This document shows, piece by piece, positions 31,832 through 42,464 of a stretch of DNA of 64,000 nt (its first letter is position 1; the number at the start of each line of letters is the position of its first letter). Under the pieces are notes generated by a model that worked only from the letters and a program-made list of their open reading frames with translations, was not told the origin of the DNA and ran no database searches. Origin of the DNA: Flavivirga abyssicola (lineage in GTDB: Bacteria > Bacteroidota > Bacteroidia > Flavobacteriales > Flavobacteriaceae); the NCBI RefSeq assembly GCF_030540775.2, contig NZ_CP141266.1, positions 1,785,001-1,849,000 of the forward strand, given 5' to 3'. Both the position numbers and the translations under genes were made by a program.

Positions 31832-32676
31832 TGAAGGATTAAAACATCGGTTGGTAATTCTGTTAGGATATGTTCTATATCATGCGGAAATAAACGATCC
31901 CAAAAAGTCATTTTGCTAGGGGCGTTCATAACCAATAAATCGGCTCTGGAAATTTGAGCATAATGCCCGATAGAATACCCTTGTTTACCAAAAATGGGCT
32001 GTAGCTTTGTAACAATGTTTTTAGTATATTTTTCAGGAATATGCCCTATAATGTCTTTAATTCTTGAGTTTTCCCTAAGCCTTATTCGTTCTTTAATAAT
32101 GTTGGCTTTACGTAAGGATTTATCATCATCAACCTTTACAGAAACCTGCTCTTGTTTAATTTCTTCAACAATAGTGATTTTATCAGCTTCAAGTTGTTTG
32201 GCAACATAAAATGCTGCTTTAATGGTCTGCTCTGTTTTAGGGTCTTTTAAGCCATTTACAACAATGTGTTCGCATGCAATACGTTCCACAGAAGGCTTAA
32301 TTAATAATAATACAGAGCATTTTGCCTTTCGGGTAATCTTTCGGGCTATAGACCCTACATAATATTTTAAAAAGCGTTCACGTTGTACAGCTCCAAGAAT
32401 TAAAAGGTCTATGTTTTTTTCTTCGGTAGTTGATAGAATAACATCTACTGGGTTTCCAGATTTGTATACAACTTCGTAATCCAGATTATCCTTTTCAAAA
32501 GGCTTCAAGAAAATTTTAAGCATTTTAACCTTGTCATCAGAGACTTCACCAACATGAATCAGGAACAATTTTGATTTAAAAAAAAGCGAAAGTCTAGCTG
32601 CCTCATGGAGGTTTGCTTTTAAATTAGGCGAAAATGCGGCACCAATACCAATACTTTTAAATGGTTGTAAGGACAC
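31828..32676 (-). CDS. Universal stress protein, tandem UspA domains
   Basis: 282 aa from a GTG start. The first UspA domain covers residues ~5-135 (IGIGAAFSPNLKANLHEAAR; LLILGAVQRERFLKYYVGSI with the G-x9-G-type ATP-binding turn). The second covers ~140-282 (HIVVNGLKDPKTEQTIKAA; LLVMNAPSKMTFWDRLFPHD). UspA proteins bind ATP or sense stress; pairing with SulP suggests direct regulation of the transporter. The stop overlaps the SulP start (ATGA). Confidence 0.9.
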   Translation of the reverse strand: MSLQPFKSIGIGAAFSPNLKANLHEAARLSLFFKSKLFLIHVGEVSDDKVKMLKIFLKPFEKDNLDYEVVYKSGNPVDVILSTTEEKNIDLLILGAVQRERFLKYYVGSIARKITRKAKCSVLLLIKPSVERIACEHIVVNGLKDPKTEQTIKAAFYVAKQLEADKITIVEEIKQEQVSVKVDDDKSLRKANIIKERIRLRENSRIKDIIGHIPEKYTKNIVTKLQPIFGKQGYSIGHYAQISRADLLVMNAPSKMTFWDRLFPHDIEHILTELPTDVLILQ

Positions 32677-32874
32677 TTGAGTTATTTAGATTACAAGAGT
32701 AGAAAGATAGTATTTTTTTTAAAAAAAGCGAGAAAGAGTTCAACATTAAACAGACATAATTAAAAGAATCATTAAATTTTGTGTTAATGCTTACGACAAA
32801 CGGAAACAAATAAAATATAATCATATGAAATCATCTGTTTTACTTAAATTAGTGTCTTAATATATTTTAAAAGG

Positions 32875-34719
32875 ATGTTAGAATTAGCAGGAATCATTAT
32901 TTTAGGAATATTGGCGCAATGGGTTGCTTGGAAATTTAAAATACCGGCCATCTTACCATTAATTCTTATAGGGTTATTGGTTGGCCCTATTGCAGCAGCG
33001 TTTTTAAGCGATGATGGGTCTAAATGGATTGAACCTATTTGGAATGGTAAACAGGGACTTTTTCCGGGTGAGGGTTTGTTCTATTTTGTATCCCTAGCCA
33101 TTAGCATCATTCTTTTTGAGGGCGGATTAACCTTAAAACGTTCTGAAATAAAAAATGTAGGTCCGGTTATTACTAAACTGATAACCTTAGGTTCGGCTGT
33201 TACTTTCTTAGGAGCCGGGATATTAGCTCATTTTATTTTTGAATTAAGTTGGGAACTATCGTTTTTGTTCTCTGGACTTATAATTGTTACCGGACCAACA
33301 GTAATTACACCTATTTTAAGAAACATTCCTCTTAAAAAAGACATCTCGACCGTATTGAAATGGGAAGGTATTTTAATTGACCCTATTGGTGCTTTGGTTG
33401 CTGTATTGGTATTCGAATTTATTAGTGTTGAAGGTGATAGTGGTTTTACTAAAACGGCTTTGATTGAATTTGGAAAAATTATTCTTTTCGGTACTACTTT
33501 TGGTTTTACGTTTGCTCATGCACTAGCTTTTGCTATTAATAAAAAGCTAATTCCGCATTATCTGCTAAATGTTGTGTCGCTTTCCACTGTACTTTTGGTT
33601 TTTGTTGAATCGGAAATTTTTGCACATGAATCGGGCTTATTAGCTGTTGTAGTGATGGGGATGGTTTTAGGTAATGGAAAATTAGAAAACATAAAAGAAC
33701 TGCTTTATTTTAAAGAGTCTTTGAGTGTTTTATTGATTTCAATTCTTTTTATTTTATTGGCAGCAAACATTAATATTGAAGATTTAATGTTGCTTTATAG
33801 TTGGAAGACAGTTTTACTTTTTGGAGCGGTCGTTTTTATTATAAGGCCCTTGGCCGTGTTTTTAAGTACGTCTAAGTCTAAATTAAAAACGAATGAAAAG
33901 ATATTTATTAGTTGGGTAGGACCGCGAGGAATTGTTGCTGCTGGTATCGCATCTCTTTTTGGAAGTAAACTTATGAAGCAGGGTGTTGAAGGTGCAGAGT
34001 ATATCACGCCTTTAGTGTTTATGATCGTTCTTGGTACAGTTTTGCTTAATGCCACAACTGCAAGGGTGTTTGCTAAAGCGGTTGGTGTTTTTCTAAAAAA
34101 ATCTGAAGGGATTTTAATATTAGGAGCATCACAAGTTTCTAGATTAATAGGGCAATATTTAATGGATAACCAACGCCATGTTGTTTTGATTGATAGCAAC
34201 CAAACTAATATTCAAATGGCTCAGGAATTAGGATTGGAGGCTATAAATACAGATATATATTCTGAAAGTTTAGGCGATAATATAGAGCTTAACGATGTTG
34301 GATTTTTAATGGCTTTAACAGGTAGTGCAGATATTAATAGGTATGCTATCGATAAATTAGGAGAACAATTTGGAGAGAATGGGTCGTTTAGATTGATAAC
34401 AGTTGATGAAATGAATGATCCTAACAATAACCCAAAAGAAGGTTTGTTTTCCCATACAGACGACTTTAATACCCTTACGGAAGTAGCTCGTAAGTATCCT
34501 AAGATCCATGAAGTTAAGATTCATGATAGAGAACATTATGAAGGTTTAATTGAAGCAATAAATAAAGAGCATGATACAATACCTTTATTTGTTAAAGATA
34601 AAAAGGGGGTTTTGGAAATTATATCTTCTTATAATAAAGCTATTAATAATGTTGAAAAAGGGTATCTGTTAGTGTACCTAGGAAAGGCTTTAGAGACTAA
34701 GGACGTATCTTCTGTTTAA
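32875..34719 (+). CDS. CPA1-type cation:proton antiporter with Rossmann (RCK/TrkA-N-like) domain
   Basis: 614 aa. About 12 hydrophobic segments in residues 1-400: LELAGIIILGILAQWVAWKF opens, GLIIVTGPTVITPILR and WEGILIDPIGALVAVLVFEF hold the conserved Asp of CPA1 exchangers, and FISWVGPRGIVAAGIASLFG matches the late signature. The C-terminal part starts GILILGASQVSRLIGQYLMD, an NAD-binding Rossmann strand-turn-helix, followed by VLIDSNQTNIQMAQELG. Exports Na+ or K+ for H+, gated by the nucleotide-binding domain. Divergent from the UspA/SulP pair. Confidence 0.9.
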   Translation: MLELAGIIILGILAQWVAWKFKIPAILPLILIGLLVGPIAAAFLSDDGSKWIEPIWNGKQGLFPGEGLFYFVSLAISIILFEGGLTLKRSEIKNVGPVITKLITLGSAVTFLGAGILAHFIFELSWELSFLFSGLIIVTGPTVITPILRNIPLKKDISTVLKWEGILIDPIGALVAVLVFEFISVEGDSGFTKTALIEFGKIILFGTTFGFTFAHALAFAINKKLIPHYLLNVVSLSTVLLVFVESEIFAHESGLLAVVVMGMVLGNGKLENIKELLYFKESLSVLLISILFILLAANINIEDLMLLYSWKTVLLFGAVVFIIRPLAVFLSTSKSKLKTNEKIFISWVGPRGIVAAGIASLFGSKLMKQGVEGAEYITPLVFMIVLGTVLLNATTARVFAKAVGVFLKKSEGILILGASQVSRLIGQYLMDNQRHVVLIDSNQTNIQMAQELGLEAINTDIYSESLGDNIELNDVGFLMALTGSADINRYAIDKLGEQFGENGSFRLITVDEMNDPNNNPKEGLFSHTDDFNTLTEVARKYPKIHEVKIHDREHYEGLIEAINKEHDTIPLFVKDKKGVLEIISSYNKAINNVEKGYLLVYLGKALETKDVSSV

Positions 34720-35010
34720 ACCTTTATGCGCAGTTATTTTTATTGGTCTTAAAAAAGTAGTTACAACTTTTTTGACACGAATTCGCATGAATTCAGTTTT
34801 ATAATATTTATATTTTCGTATCCCTATAGGAAATTAGACCATTTCTCATTTGAAATAACCGTAATAAAACACCCTTTTTCACCTTCTACTTCAATATAAA
34901 AATAAAGCATAGCCTAAGTTATGGTTTATTTTTATATTTTGTATAAAGCAAAAAATCATTATTTTATTTTACAGTAATTCCAAACAAGAAATGGTATTAA
35001 AAATAAAGCA

Positions 35011-35046
35011 AAAAAGCTCCTGAATACAAGAAAACAGGAGCTTTTT
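35011..35046. terminator. Bidirectional terminator between convergent genes
   Basis: aaaaagctcctg and caggagcttttt pair around a 12-base loop, with A and T runs on both sides. It serves both the antiporter gene (ending 34719) and the glycogen operon (ending 35066). Nothing else was seen in the 346-base gap. Confidence 0.9.
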
Positions 35047-35065
35047 AGTGATTTGTATTACGTTT

Positions 35066-37468
35066 TTAAGCCATAATATGCAGCTCAGTAAATTCTTTAT
35101 TAAGAACTAATGTATTGTCACCATTAAGCTTAATATCTTTAAAAAGAATTTCTTCGTTATCAACCTGAACTTTAGATATTTTAAATGGCAAACCATGTAA
35201 GCTTAATTTAAACGTTTTGTATGTTGTTATAAACTTACCAGACTTATGTTGCTGAATAATCAACTCGTTTTTCTTACCAAGTAATTTAAAGTCTCTTAAG
35301 CTATATCGTCCTTTAATGTAATCATAACCATCAGTAGCATCTTCATAAACCAATGAGCTTTCTTTGCCTAACTTGTAATATACATCAAGTAACAATTCAT
35401 CAATAACTTTTTCACCTACATATTGCTGAATAGGATATTTAGGAACAATAGCACCTTCTTTCACAAATATTGGCATACTATCCAGATCTGCATCTACCCA
35501 TAATTCCTGACCTCCGCTTACGACTTCATCCGTCCAGAAATTGTACCATTTGCCTCTAGGAATATACATGCGTCTCCCCTTTTGATTAGGGCCAGTTATA
35601 GGACAGGCTAATATTTTCTCTCCAAAGATAAACTCATCATTTCTGTAATGAGTTTGAGAATCTTCCTGGTCGTATAATACTAGGGATTTCAAAATTGGAA
35701 TACCTTCCTCGGCATATCTCCAAAAGGCAGTATATAAATAAGGCAGTAATTGATATCTTAATTCAATAAACTTTCTTACCACATTAGTTATAGTGTCTCC
35801 AAAAGCCCAAGGTTCTTGATCTCCATGGTCTCCAGAAGAGTGTGTTCTACAAAAAGGGTGGAAAATACCTAATTGAATCCAGCGTGCATATAACTCACCA
35901 TTAGGTTGTTCTGCAAATCCACCAATATCCGATCCTATAAACGAAAAGCCAGACAAACACATACGTTGTGCTTGTAGGTTGGCAATGTTTAAATGATCCC
36001 ATGTGGCTACATTATCTCCAGTCCAACTAGATGTATAGCGTTGCGTACCGGAATAAGCAGCTCTTGTAATTACAAAAGGTCTTTTAGGATACGAGAATTT
36101 CTTTAAACCTTGATAAGTAGCTCGTGCCATCTGCATACCGTAAACGTTATGTGCTTTTCTATGGCTACAAGGATTTCCCTCATAATCATGTCTTACATCA
36201 CTAGGGAAGGTTTTTCCGGGAACATCCATGACAGCGGGTTCGTTCATGTCATTCCAAACACCTTTAACCCCTATATCTTCAACGAGTTCCTTAAACAAAT
36301 TAGACCACCATTCTCTAACTTCTGGTTTTGTGAAATCTGGGAAATAACATTCTCCAGGCCATACTTTACCTTTCATGTAAGGCCCATCTGCCCGCTTACA
36401 GAAATAATCTTTTTCAAGCCCTTCTTGAAACACCGAATAATCCATATCTATTTTAATACCCGGATCTATAATAACAATGGTTTTAAAACCGTCATCTGCC
36501 AATTCCTTAACCATTCTTTTGGGGTCTGGGAAATGGTCTTTACTCCATGTAAAACACCTAAAGCCTTCCATATAATCTATGTCTAAATAGATAGCATCGC
36601 ATGGAATTTGTAACTCTCTAAACTTAGCGGTAATCTCTTTTACATTCGATTCGGGGTAATAGCTCCATTTACATTGGTGATAACCCAAAGTCCAAAGTGC
36701 CGGCAATTCGTGGGGTTTACCTGTTAAATCGGTATAGTTTACAACAACATCAGACATTTCCGGACCATAAATGAAATAGTAATTCATTTCACCTCCTTGC
36801 GCCCAAAAACTTGTTATGTTACGACGTTCTTGACAAAAATCAAAAAACGAGCGAAAGGTATTATCAAAAAATATCCCATAGGATTTTTTGTCATGCAAAC
36901 CTGTATAAAATGGAATTGCTTTATAAATAGGATCGGTATCTCTACCATAGGCATAAGAATCTGTTACCCAATTTTCAAAACGTTTCCCTTTAAGGTTATT
37001 ATCTACAGGCTTGTCTCCCAATCCATAGTAACTTTCACCAGGTTGAGAAATTTTAGACATTTTAACAATATTGCCACCGTGTTCATAACTCTCTTCCCAG
37101 TGGAATCCAAGTTCATCTTCACAAATCAAGGTATTGTCAATAGCATCAAAAATTGAAGTCCGTAGATCTAGTTTTGAAATATGACAAATAAGTTTTGATG
37201 TTGTTATAATGTAATTATCTTCATTCTCAGTGACTTCAAGGTGATTGTATCCCCTACTTGCATATTTGGTTATTGCATAAGAGAAATCATTTTCAAAAAT
37301 ACCTGTTGTAGTAAATCGGAAGCGTAGAACGCTATCACGACGTACAGTAACTTCTAATATTACACCGTTATCCGTGGTAAATGAGAGCACGTTTAGGTTC
37401 TTTTCGTATGAAATTATTTTGGAAGGAAACAGGTTTCCTTTATACTCTAATTCTGTATTTAAAATCAT
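35066..37468 (-). CDS. Glycoside hydrolase family 31 alpha-glucosidase
   Basis: 800 aa. The catalytic nucleophile Asp is in GVWNDMNEPAVMD, the family's WNDMNEP signature; the acid/base Asp is in SSWTGDNVATWDHL. The N-terminal beta-sandwich is typical (RSFFDFCQERRNITSFWAQGG region before the barrel) and the barrel includes YLDIDYMEGFRCFTW. No signal peptide, so it acts in the cytoplasm, most likely trimming alpha-1,4/1,6 glucose chains. Last gene of the glycogen operon, 145 bases after glgB. Confidence 0.93.
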   Translation of the reverse strand: MILNTELEYKGNLFPSKIISYEKNLNVLSFTTDNGVILEVTVRRDSVLRFRFTTTGIFENDFSYAITKYASRGYNHLEVTENEDNYIITTSKLICHISKLDLRTSIFDAIDNTLICEDELGFHWEESYEHGGNIVKMSKISQPGESYYGLGDKPVDNNLKGKRFENWVTDSYAYGRDTDPIYKAIPFYTGLHDKKSYGIFFDNTFRSFFDFCQERRNITSFWAQGGEMNYYFIYGPEMSDVVVNYTDLTGKPHELPALWTLGYHQCKWSYYPESNVKEITAKFRELQIPCDAIYLDIDYMEGFRCFTWSKDHFPDPKRMVKELADDGFKTIVIIDPGIKIDMDYSVFQEGLEKDYFCKRADGPYMKGKVWPGECYFPDFTKPEVREWWSNLFKELVEDIGVKGVWNDMNEPAVMDVPGKTFPSDVRHDYEGNPCSHRKAHNVYGMQMARATYQGLKKFSYPKRPFVITRAAYSGTQRYTSSWTGDNVATWDHLNIANLQAQRMCLSGFSFIGSDIGGFAEQPNGELYARWIQLGIFHPFCRTHSSGDHGDQEPWAFGDTITNVVRKFIELRYQLLPYLYTAFWRYAEEGIPILKSLVLYDQEDSQTHYRNDEFIFGEKILACPITGPNQKGRRMYIPRGKWYNFWTDEVVSGGQELWVDADLDSMPIFVKEGAIVPKYPIQQYVGEKVIDELLLDVYYKLGKESSLVYEDATDGYDYIKGRYSLRDFKLLGKKNELIIQQHKSGKFITTYKTFKLSLHGLPFKISKVQVDNEEILFKDIKLNGDNTLVLNKEFTELHIMA

Positions 37469-37613
37469 AGGGATTTGCGCAATTTATTAGTTGCCAAAAT
37501 TACTAAATTAAATAAGTATTAGGGGTCAGTATTTATTAAAAAAACATTATAATTATTTGATAAAACGCAAATAATCAGTGAGATAATTACGTAAATCTCA
37601 AATAACAACGTAT

Positions 37614-39518
37614 TTAAGTTGAAAATACAACCATGCCCAAGGGAGGCAGTGTAATTTCTGCTGAAAAGTCTTTCCCGTTCCAGGGGTCTTTTTTTGTTGT
37701 AATTTGCCTTTTGTTTGTAATGCCGCTCCCTCCAAATTCTTTAGCATCACTATTAAAAATTTCTTTGATTTTTGTTTTTACGGGCACTCCTATTTTGTAA
37801 TTTTCTCTAACAACAGGCGTTAAATTACAGACGACAATAACATTGTTTTTGGCGTCGTATCCTTTTCTTATATAAGACATGACACAGTTTTCGTGGTCAT
37901 CAAAACTAATCCATTCAAACCCTTCTCCACTAAATCCTTTTTCGTATAAAGCAGGTGTAGTTTTATAGAGTTTGTTTAATTCTCTATAGTAGTTTTGAAT
38001 ATTTTTATGTGGCTCAAAGTCTAATAGGTTCCAATCGAGACTTTCCTTGAAATTCCATTCGTTATATTGACCAAATTCACCACCCATAAACAATAATTTG
38101 GTTCCCGGATGGGTAAACATATAGCCATACAATAAACGAAGATTAGCAAAACGTTGCCATTCATCACCAGGCATTCTACCTAAAATAGAATTTTTTCCAT
38201 AAACAACTTCGTCATGTGATAATGGTAGCATAAAATTTTCGGTAAATGCATATGCTAAACTAAAAGTGATATCGTTTTGATGGTATTTTCTATGAATAGG
38301 GTCTTTAGAAAAATACTGTAATGTATCATGCATCCAGCCCATCATCCATTTCATACCAAAGCCTAATCCGCCAGAAAACACAGGTTTAGAAACCATTGGA
38401 AATGCGGTAGATTCTTCTGCGATGGTTTGCACATCTGGGAAAGATTTATAAACTTCTTGGTTTAGTTCTTTTAAAAAACTTATAACAGCAAGGTTTTCTC
38501 TCCCACCATAGATATTTGGTTCCCATTCTCCTTCTTCGCGAGAGTAATCTAAAAACAACATGGATGCGACTGCATCAACACGTAATCCGTCTGCATGGTA
38601 TTGTTCCATCCAAAAAATGGCATTACTTATTAAGAAAGACCTAACTTCATTGCGTTCGTAATTAAAAATTAAACTTTTCCAATCTTGGTGATAGCCTTTT
38701 CTTTTATCTGGATGTTCATATAAGTGCGAACCATCAAAGAACCCAAGACCATGTGCGTCTTCAGGAAAATGAGATGGCACCCAATCTAAAATAATACCAA
38801 TATCGTTTTGGTGTAGTTTGTCAATCAAATATTTGAATTCTTCTGGGTATCCAAAGCGAGATGTTGGTGCAAAATATCCTGTTAGCTGATATCCCCATGA
38901 AGGATCATAAGGATATTCCATAATAGGCATGAGTTCTACGTGTGTAAAATTCATGTCTTTTACATAGTTTACCAAATGATCTGCTAGTTCAAAATATGAT
39001 AAAAACCGATCTTCTTCTAGATGTTTTTTCCAAGAGCCTAAATGTACTTCGTAAACAGAAAAAGGTGCATCTATAGCATTATGCTTTTTACGCTTTTTCA
39101 TCCAATCGGCATCTTTCCATACATAGTTATCGTCCCAGACTATCGATGCTGTTTTAGGGGGATGTTCACAACGTCTTGCATAGGGGTCGGCCTTTTCTGT
39201 TTTTATACTGCCATTATAGCTTTCAATACTATATTTATAAATAGTGCCTTTTCCTATTAAAGGAATAAAACCTTCCCAGATTCCACTTGAATCCCAACGT
39301 ACATTTAATTGGTGTGCGTCTTCCGCCCAATAGTTAAAATCACCAATTACAGATACAGATTTTGCACTGGGAGCCCAAACAGCGAAATAAGTCCCTTCTA
39401 TACCATCAATAATGGTAATATGAGACCCGAATTTTTCATATAGGCGATAATGTTTTCCTGCTTTAAAAAGATTGATATCAAAATCTGTAAACAGGCTATA
39501 AGGTTTTACTGGCTTCAT
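37614..39518 (-). CDS. glgB: 1,4-alpha-glucan branching enzyme
   Basis: 634 aa GH13 enzyme. An N-terminal CBM48 domain (FAVWAPSAKSVSVIGDFNYW) precedes the barrel with the four conserved regions: DWVPSHF, DGLRVDAVASML (nucleophile Asp), TIAEEST (acid Glu) and LSHDEVVYG. Forms alpha-1,6 branches in glycogen by chain transfer. Stop of glgC is 6 bases upstream of its start. Shorter N-terminus than the enterobacterial form, as is usual in this phylum. Confidence 0.96.
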   Translation of the reverse strand: MKPVKPYSLFTDFDINLFKAGKHYRLYEKFGSHITIIDGIEGTYFAVWAPSAKSVSVIGDFNYWAEDAHQLNVRWDSSGIWEGFIPLIGKGTIYKYSIESYNGSIKTEKADPYARRCEHPPKTASIVWDDNYVWKDADWMKKRKKHNAIDAPFSVYEVHLGSWKKHLEEDRFLSYFELADHLVNYVKDMNFTHVELMPIMEYPYDPSWGYQLTGYFAPTSRFGYPEEFKYLIDKLHQNDIGIILDWVPSHFPEDAHGLGFFDGSHLYEHPDKRKGYHQDWKSLIFNYERNEVRSFLISNAIFWMEQYHADGLRVDAVASMLFLDYSREEGEWEPNIYGGRENLAVISFLKELNQEVYKSFPDVQTIAEESTAFPMVSKPVFSGGLGFGMKWMMGWMHDTLQYFSKDPIHRKYHQNDITFSLAYAFTENFMLPLSHDEVVYGKNSILGRMPGDEWQRFANLRLLYGYMFTHPGTKLLFMGGEFGQYNEWNFKESLDWNLLDFEPHKNIQNYYRELNKLYKTTPALYEKGFSGEGFEWISFDDHENCVMSYIRKGYDAKNNVIVVCNLTPVVRENYKIGVPVKTKIKEIFNSDAKEFGGSGITNKRQITTKKDPWNGKDFSAEITLPPLGMVVFST

Positions 39519-39523
39519 ATTTA

Positions 39524-40789
39524 TTATATTACAAAACCATTAGGGATGGTTGCACCATTTTTAATTACTACGATACCATCTTTAATGGCATAGGTATCTG
39601 TTTCCGTATCTTTTAAGTGGCTGCCTCCATTTATTCTTACATCATCACCAATTCGACAGTTTTTATCGAGAATAGCATTTTTAATAAAGCATCGTTCTCC
39701 AATTCCCATTAAGTTTTTTATTTTCTTTTCTTGTATCTCATGCAATGTTTCATAGTAATCGCTACCCATCATGTAGGTTTTTATTACCGTGGATTCATCA
39801 CCAATTCTGGAACGAATGCCAATTACAGATTTCTCGATTTTTGCAGCACTAATAATGCATCCCTCTGCAATTACAGTTTGGTTTAATGTTGTGCCTGCTA
39901 ACTTTGTTGTAGGTAACATTCTGGCGTGTGTATAGATACGCTTTTTTTTATCATATAAATCAAACTGAGGGATGTTGTCTGTTAAGCCAATATTGGCATC
40001 AAAAAAGGAATCAATATTACCTATATCTGTCCAATATCCTTCGTATTGATAGCTTAGTGTTTTATGTTTTTTAATATTTTGGGGAATGATTTCTTTACCA
40101 AAATCTATTGTTGAGGAATCATTCATTAATTTGATTAATAAATCTCTGTTAAAAATATAAATACCCATAGAAGCCAGATAATTTCGATCCTCCTTTTTCA
40201 TTTCGTCACTTACTTCAGAGGTCCAGTCTGGTAATAAATCGGCTTCGGGTTTTTCTATAAACGATGTGACTACACTTTTATCATTAGCTTTCAGTATCCC
40301 AAAAGAGGTGGCATCTTTGGCATTAACAGGAATAGTAGCAATTGAAATTTTAGCATTACTTTCTTCATGAGCTTCAATCATTTTATCGTAATCCATTTGG
40401 TATAATTGATCTCCAGAAAGTATTAATGCATAATCAAATTCATGTCTTAAAAAGTGATGCATACTCTGGCGAACAGCATCAGCAGTTCCTTGAAACCAAC
40501 CTTTATTTCCTGGTGTTTGTTCCGCAGCAAGTACATCTACAAAAGCACTACTAAAAAAACTAAAATGATAGGTGTCTTTAATATGACGGTTCAATGATGC
40601 CGAATTAAATTGTGTTAAAACAAACATCCGTTTTATATCTGCGTTAATACAGTTAGAAATAGGGATGTCTACCAATCTATATTTTCCTGCTATTGGTACA
40701 GCTGGTTTAGATCGTTCTTCTGTTAATGGGTGTAGTCTTGAACCTTGACCACCACCTAAGATAATGGCTAAAACCTTATTATTTATCAT
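39524..40789 (-). CDS. glgC: Glucose-1-phosphate adenylyltransferase
   Basis: 421 aa. The nucleotidyltransferase start LAIILGGGQGSRLHPLTEER, followed by KPAVPIAGKYRLVDIPISN, is diagnostic of ADP-glucose pyrophosphorylase. The C-terminal ~110 residues form a left-handed beta-helix (SVIGIRSRIGDESTVI; CRIGDDVRINGGSHL). Makes ADP-glucose, the committed step of glycogen synthesis. Between glgA (9 bases upstream) and glgB in one operon. Confidence 0.97.
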   Translation of the reverse strand: MINNKVLAIILGGGQGSRLHPLTEERSKPAVPIAGKYRLVDIPISNCINADIKRMFVLTQFNSASLNRHIKDTYHFSFFSSAFVDVLAAEQTPGNKGWFQGTADAVRQSMHHFLRHEFDYALILSGDQLYQMDYDKMIEAHEESNAKISIATIPVNAKDATSFGILKANDKSVVTSFIEKPEADLLPDWTSEVSDEMKKEDRNYLASMGIYIFNRDLLIKLMNDSSTIDFGKEIIPQNIKKHKTLSYQYEGYWTDIGNIDSFFDANIGLTDNIPQFDLYDKKKRIYTHARMLPTTKLAGTTLNQTVIAEGCIISAAKIEKSVIGIRSRIGDESTVIKTYMMGSDYYETLHEIQEKKIKNLMGIGERCFIKNAILDKNCRIGDDVRINGGSHLKDTETDTYAIKDGIVVIKNGATIPNGFVI

Positions 40790-40798
40790 ATTTTTAGT

Positions 40799-42202
40799 TT
40801 AAATGGATTTATATAATTTAATGTATTCTTTTGCAGACGCATCCCAGGAGTGGTTAATTTTCATAATCTGCGCGCTTAATTGTTTATAGGTATTATTGTC
40901 TTTATAAAGGGAAACCCCTCTTTCAATAGCGTTTGTTATATCTGAAACAGTAACGTCTTTATGGCAAATACCAAAGCCATTTTTTTCTGAAAGATCTATA
41001 ACGGTATCTTTAAGGCCTCCAATGCGTCGCACAATTGGGATGGTACCATATCTTAATGCATACATCTGGTTGAGTCCACAAGGTTCAACTCTTGATGGCA
41101 TGAGTAAAAAATCTGCACTTGCATAGATAACATGTGATAAAGCTTCGTCATATCCTATAAAAGCATTGTAAGAGCCTTTATAATCGTTTTTAAGAGCCTC
41201 TAATTGAATTTCTGTATCATTGTGACCGGAACCTAATAATAGAATGGAAGCATCTCCTTTTTCAAGAATGTTTTTAAATGCTTCGGGAAACAGATCTGAT
41301 CCCTTCTCTCCAACCAATCTGCCAATAAAAACAAAAAGAGGTTTATTAAAATCTAAATTAAAGGTATCACATAAATGTTTTTTGTTTGTCTTTTTTCCGG
41401 AAACTACTGTTTTGGTATTGTAATTAGAGATAAGGTAATTATCGGTTTCTGGATTCCATACATTCCAGTCGATACCGTTAAGGATTCCTGAACATTTTGC
41501 GCTTTCATGGTTTAATAAATCTTCTAATCCGTTGGCAGATAATTTTAATTCCTCCATATAACTTGGAGATACTGTAGTAACTCTCCAGGCACATTTTATT
41601 GCTGCAGCTAATGGGTTTACACTACCTCCCCAATCTAAAAACCCTACATTGTCAAAATTAAAAGGAGGAACTAGGTTTACTTTTTGATGAGAAAACCATC
41701 CCTGATATTGTGCGTTATGTATGGTTAAAATATTAGGAGTTTTTCTAAAGTGTTCATATTTAAAGCTTTCTTGAAGCATGAAAGGAATCAATCCGGTATG
41801 ATGGTCATGACAGTGGATATAATCTGGATATGTATCCCAGGTTAGCATCCAGTCTAACGATGCGATTTGAAATGCTAAGAATCGTTCTGTATCGTCATTA
41901 GAATAAACATATTCTTTGAACAATAGTTCGGGAACATCAACAAAAAAAATATCGAAATCTAAAAGGGATTCTTTTAAAGTTAATATTTTATAAGGGTATG
42001 ATATGTCTCCTAATTCTAATTGAGATTCATAAATGGTATTAAATATATTTGCCTTAGTAAATGTGTTATTATAAAAAGGCATAATAACTTGAGATGAAAC
42101 TGTGGCACTATTTTGATATTTAGGTAATGCTCCAACAACATCTGCCAATCCTCCTACTTTTGCTACAGGGTAGCACTCTGCGCTTATGTGTACAATGTTC
42201 AT
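40799..42202 (-). CDS. glgA: Glycogen synthase (ADP-glucose type)
   Basis: 467 aa. Start chosen at the ATG at 42202: MNIVHISAECYPVAKVGGLA carries the KxGGL substrate-binding motif at the expected distance from the N-terminus. The 27-base upstream extension from 42229 adds nothing conserved. GT5 fold: FIGRLVGEKGSDLF at the second Rossmann domain, and the catalytic PSRVEPCGLNQMYALRYG block. Adds glucose from ADP-glucose to glycogen. First gene of glgA-glgC-glgB-GH31; a 235-base region separates it from the divergent kinase gene. Confidence 0.95.
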   Translation of the reverse strand: MNIVHISAECYPVAKVGGLADVVGALPKYQNSATVSSQVIMPFYNNTFTKANIFNTIYESQLELGDISYPYKILTLKESLLDFDIFFVDVPELLFKEYVYSNDDTERFLAFQIASLDWMLTWDTYPDYIHCHDHHTGLIPFMLQESFKYEHFRKTPNILTIHNAQYQGWFSHQKVNLVPPFNFDNVGFLDWGGSVNPLAAAIKCAWRVTTVSPSYMEELKLSANGLEDLLNHESAKCSGILNGIDWNVWNPETDNYLISNYNTKTVVSGKKTNKKHLCDTFNLDFNKPLFVFIGRLVGEKGSDLFPEAFKNILEKGDASILLLGSGHNDTEIQLEALKNDYKGSYNAFIGYDEALSHVIYASADFLLMPSRVEPCGLNQMYALRYGTIPIVRRIGGLKDTVIDLSEKNGFGICHKDVTVSDITNAIERGVSLYKDNNTYKQLSAQIMKINHSWDASAKEYIKLYKSI

Positions 42203-42431
42203 ATATAAATTTGCATATCTCATAAACATACAAAATTATTATCGAATTTTTTTAACAGATTTTATTTTTAGAGAAAATAATGCAGATACGAGATTAATCA
42301 AGATTATTAATAACAAAAACTGAAAAAAGTGTACAAATACTTTCAATTTTTCAATAATAATAAAAGAAATCGTAGAAAGTTAATCATTATATCTTGCTAA
42401 GAAAAACTATAAATGGAATTAAAGATAAATT

Positions 42432-42439
42432 CTATATTT
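42432..42439 (+). promoter_or_regulatory. -7 element TATATTTG before the histidine kinase gene
   Basis: Exact match to the TAnnTTTG consensus of Bacteroidota promoters, 25 bases before the ATG at 42465. No convincing TTTG at the right spacing upstream. Confidence 0.45.
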
Positions 42440-42464
42440 GTTTTTGCTGTTATAAAAACAGTCA

